Shown here: positions 54,125-64,000 of the stretch, in pieces
Layout of the letters: the number at the start of each line of letters is the position of its first letter
Numbering within the stretch: the first letter of the stretch is position 1
NCBI GenBank assembly: GCA_032622095.1
Contig: CP136068.1
Location: forward strand, 150,671,365 to 150,735,364
Source: Siphonodentalium dalli
Taxonomy: Eukaryota > Mollusca > Scaphopoda > Gadilida > Siphonodentaliidae
Length of the DNA stretch: 64,000 bases
Direction of reading: 5' to 3'
Notes under the pieces: model-generated
What the model was told of the DNA's origin: nothing
Seen by the model: the letters and a program-made list of their open reading frames with translations, nothing else
The model's database searches: none
Program-made: the position numbers and the translations under genes

Positions 54125-57100
54125 GAGTAGATTTGCGATGTTTTTCAGTGTGGTGTATTTGACACAACTGCCACCATACAAATAAAACGTGTCTATCCAC
54201 CGCCTATATGGTAGATGAATTCTGATCCGAATTGGGTGATGAACACGTGGCGACAACGAAATCAATGAAAACTGTTCGGCGTTTAGTCGATGTGAAAGGT
54301 GTTTAAACATTAATGTTTCATAATGCATGGTTGAACGATCACATATTTCTATTGTGTTAACGATACCCGAGTTTGCCTGAGTATATACATTCATAACAAT
54401 ATACTTTACATGAACGTTTGACTTGGACTTTGAATATCCACTAACATTCATGGAATATATTCCATTTATCTGAAGCTGTGATCATAAATATGTTAACGGT
54501 ATGACTGCTTTGTAAGCCACGAACGCGTTTTAGAGCATTTTGAATAACGCTATAGAAATAAATTATTAAACATGTTTTACATGTCCTCGACTAAACATAA
54601 TCTGCTGCAAGTATTTGTATTTATATGCTTCGTTATTGCAGTGCAGAAGGCGCCTATCTACTGACTTGTAGTGACTCAATCTAGGCTGATTCTTTCCTAC
54701 CATACCCTGCCTCATAAAACATGTGAATCACGACCACTAGCTGGAATATGCCTTTTTTTTACTTTTCAACATGTGATTGAAGCTTATATTTAATCTGGAG
54801 GTTCTTTGTTGATCGGGATTCAGATTTGTTCAGATAGGGTCACCAGGTCAAAATGAGCGGTCAGGGGAATAACTCTTTTGCAACATAGTCATCGGACCGA
54901 GTAAGCTCATATATAGTATGGAGAGTCTTTATGTGACGGCGATACAGATTTGTTAAAACGGGGTCGACAAATGACGGGCCAAGTGGACTTTACAACTTGT
55001 CTATCCAACTAAATCACGGTTATATGAAACGCTTTCAATATTTTCTTCTCTGAAACCACCTGACTAAACTGACAGTTAGTGTGAATGGTCCAAGGATAGT
55101 GCCAATTAAAATAAGTGTACATTTAAATGGGGCAGGTCGGTAATAAAAAGGAGGCATCGCAGGAATTTTCAACATATGGAAAACTTGAGGTATCAGTTGT
55201 AAAATTGCAATCAAATATGATGTGCAAAATGAAGTTTGGTCAAGTTATGGGCTATGGGAGTGAGCGGTCAGGACTCGGAAATTCCAATGTGGACATCCAC
55301 ACTGCTCAACCGATACCCTTTACGTTATGAGAGTAGTTGGGCGCAAAGGGCCCTGGATGGTCGAACATATTCAGTGATATTCTCCTTCACCCCAACCTTT
55401 TAGTTATGTCCCTGTTCATAACTTTATTTTAAATAATTGAGTGCTACGGGTTTACCATAATTATGGTTGATACATTTGGTTCAAATATGACAAGAGTAAC
55501 ATTAATGGTATGATTACATACATACACAACGGTGCTCTTCAATAGAAAAACCTCCCAACTACTTAAAAGACTATTCTATTGGAATTTAACAAAGCAATGA
55601 TTTTACCGTTTTAATTTATCATCACATGCTACCGCATGATGACGGTTTCCATCTAATAAATCGAATAGAATACAAATGAACTCAGCAAACAAAGTTGGCC
55701 ATTTTAGAGACTATCATTGTCGTACAACAAAACGCCAAGTCCACTCTTGTACCATTTGTTCAATTACAATGATATAAGGAAGACCTGTAGGTCAGAAATC
55801 GATATGATCGAGTATTCAATTGTTATGATAACCTCGAGCTCTTGAGGTGAAGATATGATCAATTGTCTTTTTATAATGATAATGTATAACTGAAGCTCAT
55901 CTTGGTCTTGATGCTGCCTTCTTGGCTCCACCCAGACGACAACTTACTGAGTAAAACACAAATAGTCCTCATGCTCATGGTGGCGCCACATTTAAACTGA
56001 CATTCTTTAGAACAATCTGCCATTTAATGAGCGGTGCTATCAATTTCACCTGAACAACGAATACAGACATTTTATTGACTATTGATTTATTGACTAACGA
56101 ACATGTTGATCGTCAATATACGTAAATAATATATAACGCAAAAGTGTAGATCATGACAATATGATTCACTTTAAATGAAGAGAACTAATGATTCATGTTC
56201 CGTAATAGAGGATTATGTGTGATTGTAGTAGGTAAGATAATGCTATATGCGCAACGACAAGCCTGCCATGTTACCTGTGTTTCTAGACTAACACTTCATT
56301 TAATAGAATTCAAAGTTGTTATTCAGTAAATAATGTGTGTTCGAGTGAAACGAATTAAAACATAACTGTCATAACTAGACAAAAGATTATCTTATCAACA
56401 GGTCCATTTTACAGACACAACTACAAGTTTAATACAAAATTAAAATGAATCAGATTACACACTAGCTGCTAAACCGTGTCTACCCTAAATATTACTAATA
56501 CCTTGCATGTGGACACAATTATGACATATTGTAAGTGTTGGGTTAATTTAGCAAATAATATTCAAACATCATACAAATATTCCGAGAACTGCCGTATGGA
56601 TAATACATTATTTCGTGCCCATAATCCGATCTTTCGTACATGGGGGTACATAATGTAATCATGATATCGTAATATAAGACTAACCATTGACATAGTTATT
56701 GGTCATAATTCGTATTAGGCTTGCCTAATTCGATTTATGACCAATAACTCTGTTCCAATTAGTATGCAAATTGTTATTGTAGAACGCAAGAAGTGTTTTG
56801 CACTATGTAGAACAGAAGAGAAAGGATTATGAAAAGAGCGGCATCACATGACAGTCACGTGTGCTTGTATAGATTATGTGTTCAGTTTAATTGTTAAAGT
56901 AGTTGATGCATGATATCAACTGTTCCATGCGATTACTATGCAATATCCACATGGAAGTCGGTCGAGCTGATTGTCTACAAAATTATATACCTGATATGGT
57001 AACACCATAGCTACTCCTAGGGTAACAGGCATAATTGGAGAACTAAAGACAATTTAAAAAAAAATTCTTGGTAGCCAATATGGTACCAACTTGTTTGGTT

Positions 57101-57894
57101 CTTAACATTGCACAATTTACCATCGATTTGGAATATTTGAAACATTACTGATGTGTTCACACACATGCATCACATGTTACTTTGGATCCAATAACAAACC
57201 AAACGAGGAGATTATATTTTACTCGCAGCTCAAGTTCAGATGAATACTGTATTTCACATGTCGTTGATGCATCATGAATGTTTCCTTAGTGATTCTTGTT
57301 GTTGATTAACACACGATGGCACGGTTTGACTTGTGTTACCTGATTTCGAAATATTGTAGAATTTGTCTCTAACATCGGTTGGTCTGCATTATTTGATTTT
57401 GTCCAATAAGCATATACACCATTCTAACCCTTTCTATGCTAAATACCTATTGACGCGATGTTCCTTTAGGAAATTATTCAGATACAAAGTTCAACAAATA
57501 ACCATATGGTGTTTGTTGAACGTATTATCTGAACATTTCACACCAATGAATCATCTCTGCTCTTGAATTGTTTTTCTGTCTTTCATCTGCTTTTATTACC
57601 TGAACGCCCCGCTAAATGATTATCAGACCGTCCAATGGTGAAACTATTTGGAAAATTGTTAATACCATTTCTAGCTTTACATTCTAGCTTTACATGCAGG
57701 TTCAACTCAAACTAAGAACCGATGAGGATTGTGGTTTGTGCCATATGGGAATTCTGGTTATATTCTTGGAATTAATTTAGTAGTGTACACTTTGGTATAC
57801 AATGCAATATTCGTGATTGGGAAAAAACCCCAGAAGACGATGAAAAGTGAAAATTATTGGTGTTGCTGTTAGATGTCGACTGCATCACCCATAT
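54125..57894. other. long stretch without a recognised gene
   Basis: Two similar blocks at about 54,800-54,860 and 54,920-54,980 (GATTCAGATTTGTT / GATACAGATTTGTT followed by a GGGTC word) suggest an old tandem repeat. A hairpin lies at 56,694-56,749. The open frames at 55,127-55,330 and 56,476-56,658 have no supporting features. Confidence 0.4.
56694..56749. repeat. 56-bp hairpin
   Basis: AGTTATTGGTCATAATTCG...CCTAATTCGATTTATGACCA plus ATAACT: arms of ~26 bp around a four-base loop (CTTG). Confidence 0.85.
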
Positions 57895-58610
57895 AAAAAT
57901 GTACCTGGGTAAATCCACCCAGGTGTTTTGGGCCGAAACCCAGGTAAATCTATCTACCAAGATATCCACCAACCATCAAGACCCCCTGAAACCTGGGTTT
58001 TACCATGATTTACCCACCTGAAACTGGACAAAAAACCCTGGTATGGATAAACCTGGGTGTATTTACCCAGGTGACCACACCCAGGTGTACCCTACCTGGG
58101 TGTTTCCCACCCAGGTGTACCCTGGTGTTTCATACCTGGGTGTTTCCCCCACCCAGGTGTACCATGGTGTTATTCACCCAGGTGTACCCTGATGTTTCCT
58201 ACCTGGGTGTTTCCCACCCAGGTGTACCTTGGTGTTATTCACCCAGGTGAACCCTGATGTTTCCTACCTGGGTGTTCCCCACCCAGGTGTACCTTGATGT
58301 TTCCAACCCAGATGTACCTTGGTGTTTTCTTACGCCGGTGTTCCTTGGTGTTTTCTTACCCAGGTGGATTTCCCACTGAGATGCACCTGGTTAGAAAACA
58401 CCAAGGTACACCCAGGTAAGGAAACACCAAGGTACACCTGGGCAGAAAAACACCAAGGTACACATGGGTAAGAAAACACCAAGGTACACCTGGGTAAGAA
58501 AACACCAAGGTACAACTGGGTGGGAAACACCAAGGTACACATGGGTAGGAAACACCAAGGAACACCTGGGTGAATAACACCAAGGTACACCTGGGTGGGG
58601 ATCCAAAGTG
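57895..58610. repeat. minisatellite with an orientation switch
   Basis: From about 57,895 to 58,372 the units read CCCAGGTGTACC(t/c)TGGTGTTT. From about 58,380 to 58,610 they read AAACACCAAGGTACACCTGGG, the reverse complement. Unit length is about 26-28 bp and variable. Open frames on the minus strand with repeated VPWCF and CTLVF words are products of the repeat. Confidence 0.95.
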
Positions 58611-60000
58611 AAATGATGAGGATGGCAATGAAGTAGATTTGGATGGGATGCAGGGGTATTGTTATCAATGGAGTTGTTTTAGTATAATAGAACATTAAGG
58701 AAACTGATTGTGCAGCAATACAAGTTTATTCAAGGACAACAAACTAACTAAAGATAAAATACATGTATAGAAACACATGTAATACATAAATATATAAACT
58801 CATTAAACTGCATGGGTTAAAACTTACTGACAACAAGAGTTGGGTTAAATTTTTGATTAAAAAAACACTTGCAAATTCCCTCTGCATACATGTATATGGT
58901 ATGTTAGGCAAGTTACATGTACATGTAGTTGCAATGTATACCGGTACATGACATACCGGTGGACACAAAAATCATTATTTTAGTTCCAATGTCATTTACC
59001 AGTAAACATGTACATGTTTTACCTTGCAACTACATCTACAGTGAGGTAGTTTTGTCTCATTTAAACTTTCTAAATGGGTTTCTCCCTTTGAATGACATAA
59101 ACTAATGTGAGTATACACATGAGCTGTGATGTGAAATACACACCAAAAAATTATTTTTTAATCTAAGGACATGTTTCCTGTCATTATCTCACTGCTTACA
59201 AATATATATTTGTAATAGTGTGCTGTAATGCTCCAGAAATAGTCATATTTTGTCCTGGTTTATAAGAACACATTATTTCTTAGTGTTAGAAGGACATGTT
59301 GTCTATTATTATTTGACTCATAAACTCCCAAATGTACATGTAAGCAAAACATTTGGGAAAGAGACACACCATCTTTAATTATCCTTTTTTATATCAGTAG
59401 CAATTGATCAGATAGCAAAATATGCTATAAAAAATAGATTTCAGATGGTAGAGATTAAACAATCACATTAATTGCACCAACTCGAAACAGTTAACATACC
59501 CTGTAGAATACATACTATGATCAAGGAGGGTGTCACCCCTCCCCACCCCGCTTTGGCATGTGATATTCAGGCCATTTTCAGGTGGTATGCTATATACATA
59601 TTTTCCAGCCTAAACAGACCCAAGTGATATATTTTTATCTAATTCAGTCTAATACCTCTTGATATGTTGATGTTTTGGATACTATTTCAGCAAATGTGAG
59701 AAAACTGTGAACTGGTATTCAGTATTCATGGGTGATAGGAGGGGTAACACCCTCATAAAGGCCACTCACAATTGAATACACCAGTATGGAAGGTGTCACC
59801 ACCCCCACCTCCCTGGCCCCAATACCAGTTAATGTAAAAGGTTGAATCATGCGTACCAGTTACAAGTAAGGAAATATTGAATGAAAACTAATATTACACT
59901 AATAATATAGTTTTCATATACATGTACTAGTATTTGCTGAAGTTGTATCCATAACTTCTACATACCTATAGATAATAAATTGAATAAAAGGACGTCTGGC
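58611..60000. other. no gene seen
   Basis: AT-rich with several TACATGTA words and GGGGTG/CACCCC-type patches at 59,520-59,560 and 59,740-59,820. No exon was recognised. Confidence 0.4.
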
Positions 60001-60400
60001 CGCAGTGTCCCTCGAAAAAGTGGCTTCATTGGGGCATCAGCTTGTCTGAAAAAAATATCAAGGACCCTAAATCTGATACTACATTTCAGAACAATCCAAC
60101 CAGTGTCCCATGAAATGGTGAATAATAAACTATCATACTAAATTTGATTCAGATATGATCACACAAACTAAAATTATGATCCGGAAACCAGAAATTAACA
60201 AGTCGAAAAAGGACTATAACTCTCGCAAATATGGGTAAACCCATATTCGAACTTGACCTGTTAATAGGGCTGATAAACTCACATACCAAATATGGTTCAG
60301 ATATGATCACACAAACTGAAGTTATCATCCGGAAACCAGAAAATTAAAAAATTCTAAGTAAAAAAGGGCCATAACTCTTACAAAATATCTCCCCCAAAGC
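60001..60400. repeat. degenerate ~145-bp tandem repeat, two copies
   Basis: CAGATATGATCACACAAACT followed by GATCCGGAAACCAGAAA-like sequence and then AAAAAGG(a/g)C(t/c)ATAACTCT occurs twice, near 60,150-60,230 and 60,297-60,380. Confidence 0.75.
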
Positions 60401-61012
60401 ATCAGTACATGTATGCGTAAACTATAAATTGCATAAATATTGCATTAATTTGTGTATATTTTCATGGGTAATATATGTTATGTCTCGGGTAATTTATTTT
60501 GTATGAGGGTAATACTATTACCATACATGTACATGTATATAACTGACTAAATTAATGTGTTGTAAAACAATCGATTCTTTCAAACCTATGTACCATCAAT
60601 TGAACCTTGGACCATTGGAACCCTCAAACTATTGAACTTCCTGACAATCGAACCCATCGAACTACATGTACTAGTAATGAACACTCTGACTAATGCACTG
60701 TACATGATTGAGTTAATGGTTATGTGACCTCAGGAATTGGTCCAAGTAATTTTTCTGCTTTACTAGTAAATGTTCTTTAATTGTTCGTTCCAATTGTATC
60801 GACACTGATGTTTTGTTTTCATCCAAATTGCAACGAAGAACTACTAGTATATTTGCAATGAGGCCGCAATAATAATAGTCTCCCAAGTTGTAATCTTCAT
60901 GCCCAGTTTATAGTGACAGTTACATGTACAATTAGGTAACATAGTAGACACCCAATTATACACAAAATATCTTCCCCAAAGCTATGGGAGGCCAAATTCA
61001 CATTTAATAATG
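60401..61012. other. no gene seen
   Basis: AT-rich. The block ATGGGAGGCCAAATTCACAT at 60,983-61,004 recurs near 62,265 (inverted) and 62,470. Confidence 0.4.
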
Positions 61013-61171
61013 AATTGCGCTTAAGCGCAAATAATTGCGCTTAAGCGCAATCAATTGCACTTAAGCGCAAATACCACATATTGTGCTTAAGCGCAAATAC
61101 CACATATTGTGCTTAAGCGCAAATAGGGCATTTACGCTTAAGCGTAATTAATTGCGCTTAAGCGTAATTGT
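61013..61171. repeat. array of short GCGCTTAAGCGC palindromes
   Basis: Seven occurrences of TTG(c/t)(g/a)CTTAAGCGCAA or its variant TTACGCTTAAGCGTAA lie 16-35 bp apart. Some are separated by ATACCACATA spacers. Further copies occur near 62,220, 62,508-62,560 and 63,590-63,655. Confidence 0.95.
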
Positions 61172-63654
61172 GACTACTATCTAACCTACCCATAAACTAT
61201 TAGCATGACCTGGTGTATCACCTAGCAACACAAGATGAGCATTGGGCTAATTTTGACCTGTACTCAACAGTCAAACTGTGAGTATGTGTTCAACAAGGAG
61301 AATCCCCTAATTACATATTATCAGCATCCCTCTATCCAAAGAATTGATGTGGCCTTCCCGGAACTCTAGTAATGTTTTGTATGATGTTTTTAATGTATTT
61401 TTGCACAGATTTTAGCCTTATATCCTTTTAGCCTTTATCCTATACATGAATGCGGTGTCACTGCATGAGAGCTTTCTTACCTCATACAGTAATGCTCTAT
61501 TTAATCGACTTCTTAACCACAGCAGAATTATGGGTAACTTTTCAGGATTTAGTCAGAAATATGGCTTGTTGCCATTCATCGAAAAGCTCTCGAGAGCTTT
61601 CCGATGAATGGCAACAAGCCATATTTCCGACTAAATCCTGAAAAGTTATCCATAATTCTGCTGTGGTTAAGGAGTCGATTAATTAGAGCATTACTGTATG
61701 GTTTACTTATTGACTTAAATCAGGGGGAAAAAACCCTATTTTCATATTATCAGCATCCCTGTCCAAAAAATGGTGTGTAATTACTGGAGCTTTGGTGTCT
61801 CAGTCCTGAAGCTCTAGTTTTTCTTATTAAATCAGCAGCTCTTGCACAAATCTATAGTATTTCCATGATCATATAGTGTGAATGTGGTGTCACCGAGGGC
61901 TTGCTTCCCTCATATGGTGTGCCTGTATACTCGAAAATTGAAGAAAATCAATGTCGCCCCAACTAATACAGAAAGTAATGCTATTGCAAGTAGCCCCAAC
62001 TAATATATACCGAAGATAATATAATGCTATCACGAATCGCTCCAACTAAAACAGAAGGTGATACTATTGCGAGTCAGCCATTTTGATAAAGAAGTTGGGC
62101 TAGCTCCCTACCCATCCAAACCAATGAAACCAAGAAGTGACATGTCAATAGGAGTTAATGCTAAGTTATGGAGAAACCTATTTATTCACCAGGGGTGTTT
62201 TGTTACATATAACCATGAATTGCGCTTAAGCGCAATTGCTTAGGCACAATTAATTATTAAATGTGAATTTGGCCTCCCATACAAAGCATCTATCAGTACA
62301 TCTACATGTACATACACAGGCCCCTGGGGAAAAAACTGAATTACCAATATAGACTATACAGTGAGTATACCAGTCACTGGTATAGTCCATATTGGTATTA
62401 TTGTATTTTTCTCCAGGGGCTTGAGTAGATGTATTCATAAAATATCAATTGGATAAAACATTCATTGTATGGGAGGCCAAATTCACATTTAATAATTAAT
62501 TGTGCTTAAGCGCAATCAATTGCGCTCAAGCGCAATTAATTGCGCTTAAGCGCAATTCATGGTTATATGTAACAAAACACCCCTTGTGAATAAATAGGTT
62601 TCTCCATAACTTAGCATTAACTCCTATTGACATGTCACTTCTTGGTTTCATTGGTTTGGATAGGTAGGGAGCTAGCCCAACTTCTTTATCAAAATGGCTG
62701 ACTCGCAATAGTATCACCTTCTGTTTTAGTTGAAGCGATTCGTGATAGCATTATATTATCTTCGGTATATATTAGTTGGGGCTACTTGCAATAGCATTAC
62801 TTTCTGTATTAGTCGGGGCGACATTGATTTTCTTCAATTTTCGAGTATACAGGCACACAATATGAGGGAAGCAAGCCCTCGGTGACACCACATTCACACT
62901 ATATGATCATGGAAATACTATAGATTTGTGCAAGAGCTGCTGATTTAATAAGAAAAACTAGAGCTTCAGGACTGAGACACCAAAGCTCCAGTAATTACAC
63001 ACCATTTTGTGGACAGGGATGCTGATAATATGAAAATAGGGTTTTTTCCCCCTGATTTAAGTCAATAAGTAAACCATACAGTAATGCTCTAATTAATCGA
63101 CTCCTTAGCCACAGCAGAATTATGGATAACTTTTCAGGATTTAGTTGGAAATATGGCTTGTTGCCATTCATCGGAAAGCTCTCGAGAGCTTTTCGATGAA
63201 TGGCAACAAGGCATATTTCCGACTAAATCCTGAAAAGTTACCCATAATTCTGCTGTGGTTAAGAAGTCGATTAAATAGAGCATTACTGTATGAGGTAAGA
63301 AAGCCCTCATGCAGTGACACCGCATGCATGTATAGGAAATTACCATAGTAAAGGCTAAAATCTGTGCAAAATTACATTAAAAATATCATACAAAACATTA
63401 CTAGAGTTCCGGGAAGGCCACATCAATTCTTTGGATAGAGGGATGCTGATAATATGTAATTAGGGGATTCTCCTTGTTGAACACATACTCACAGTTTGAC
63501 TGTTGAGTACAGGTCAAAATTAGCCCAATGCTCATCTTGTGTTGCTAGGTGATACACCAGGTCATGCTAATAGTTTATGGGTAGGTTAATTAATTGCCCT
63601 TAAGCATAAATGCCCTATTTGCGCTTAAGCACAATATGTGGTATTTGCGCTTAA
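61078..63654. repeat. 2.6-kb palindrome with nested palindromes in each arm
   Basis: Arms of about 1.2-1.3 kb are inverted around a centre near 62,370 (GAGTATACCAGTCACTGGTATA). Matching landmarks are CAACACAAGATGAGC/GCTCATCTTGTGTTG, AGGAGAATCCCCTAATTAC and its complement, and GACATGTCA in both arms. Each arm contains its own ~210-bp palindrome (61,484-61,699 centred on CTCTCGAGAG, and 63,076-63,295). No transposase frame was found. The paired 61-74-codon frames (for example 62,058-62,243 and 62,526-62,717) are mirror copies. Confidence 0.9.
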
Positions 63655-64000
63655 AGATGGATTATCTCTTTAAATAACAAATTTTAAATAGTTGCGTGGG
63701 TATAAAATAATAGATATGAACTGAAGACCTATGTCCGGAAAAGCTTCTATCAATTAATATTGATTTTATTTCGAATATAAAATCGGGCCCATTTATGTTA
63801 CTATTTTTAGAACCGACCATTCGGATGAGACCTTATTGCGATATAGAGCACTGGGCTGTTCCCACGGCTACGCAACGAATGTCAAATGTCACAGATTGGT
63901 TGTTTGTATTGTTTTGTTCCAACGATATAAGCGATAACGAGTATAATTAACATCTATTTGTGACAAAATTGCACAATATAATTTCTGGTCTCTGTTAACA
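63655..64000. other. no gene seen
   Basis: AT-rich end of the window; nothing supported. Confidence 0.4.

Noticed and set aside
53975-54451. 158-codon minus-strand frame
   Set aside because: Runs through a foldback arm into unique AT-rich sequence; no recognisable domain.
58330-58695. Frames with repeated VPWCF/CTLVF words
   Set aside because: Translation of the minisatellite in three frames.
61450-63348. Mirror-image 61-70-codon frames
   Set aside because: Paired copies created by the 2.6-kb palindrome, with no domain similarity.

Overview
This window looks like animal nuclear DNA. It has spaced coding exons with GT/AG borders and matched phases, long AT-rich introns, one full-length LTR retrotransposon, LINE and SINE pieces, many foldback elements, minisatellites and large palindromes. 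The style of the repeats and the receptor type suggest an invertebrate, most likely a lophotrochozoan such as a mollusc. That placement is inference; no host marker gene is present. I see no rRNA, no intact tRNA gene and no CRISPR array. || Layout. Positions 1-11.2 kb are mostly repeats: an 872-bp tandem satellite at 3.7-6.2 kb, a 55-bp satellite split by a 1.7-kb insertion at 6.3-8.05 kb, and one unassigned exon-like stretch at 2481-2672. At 11,268-11,505 lies an intact terminal exon of an ionotropic glutamate receptor (iGluR)-like gene. None of its other exons are visible in the window. A ~1-kb palindrome follows at 12.5-13.5 kb. A BEL/Pao-type LTR retrotransposon with paired LTRs and a 5-bp target duplication fills 15,314-23,449. 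|| The main gene is on the + strand at 25,083-49,423. I assembled 13 coding exons, all phase-compatible, giving 2454 nt and a predicted 817-residue iGluR/IR-class receptor. It has a signal peptide, an N-terminal domain, split ligand-binding lobes S1 and S2, M1, a pore loop, M3 and M4. The pore signature, the Q/R/N site and two of the three classical glutamate-contact positions differ from canonical receptors. Its last exon and flanks are duplicated at 11.1-11.8 kb, so the locus is a tandem (partial) duplication. Its introns hold numerous foldback elements, and several end only 35-90 bp upstream of 3' splice sites. || From 49.7 to 64 kb no gene is convincing. This part holds a broken LINE reverse transcriptase piece, two compact palindromes, a foldback with ~370-bp arms, a minisatellite that flips orientation in the middle, an array of short GCGCTTAAGCGC palindromes, and a 2.6-kb palindrome that contains a smaller palindrome in each arm. 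|| Nothing here amounts to a clearly new multi-gene system. The most notable items are the divergent receptor, its duplicated terminal exon, the concentration of foldback elements next to splice sites, and the hierarchical palindrome at 61-63.7 kb.
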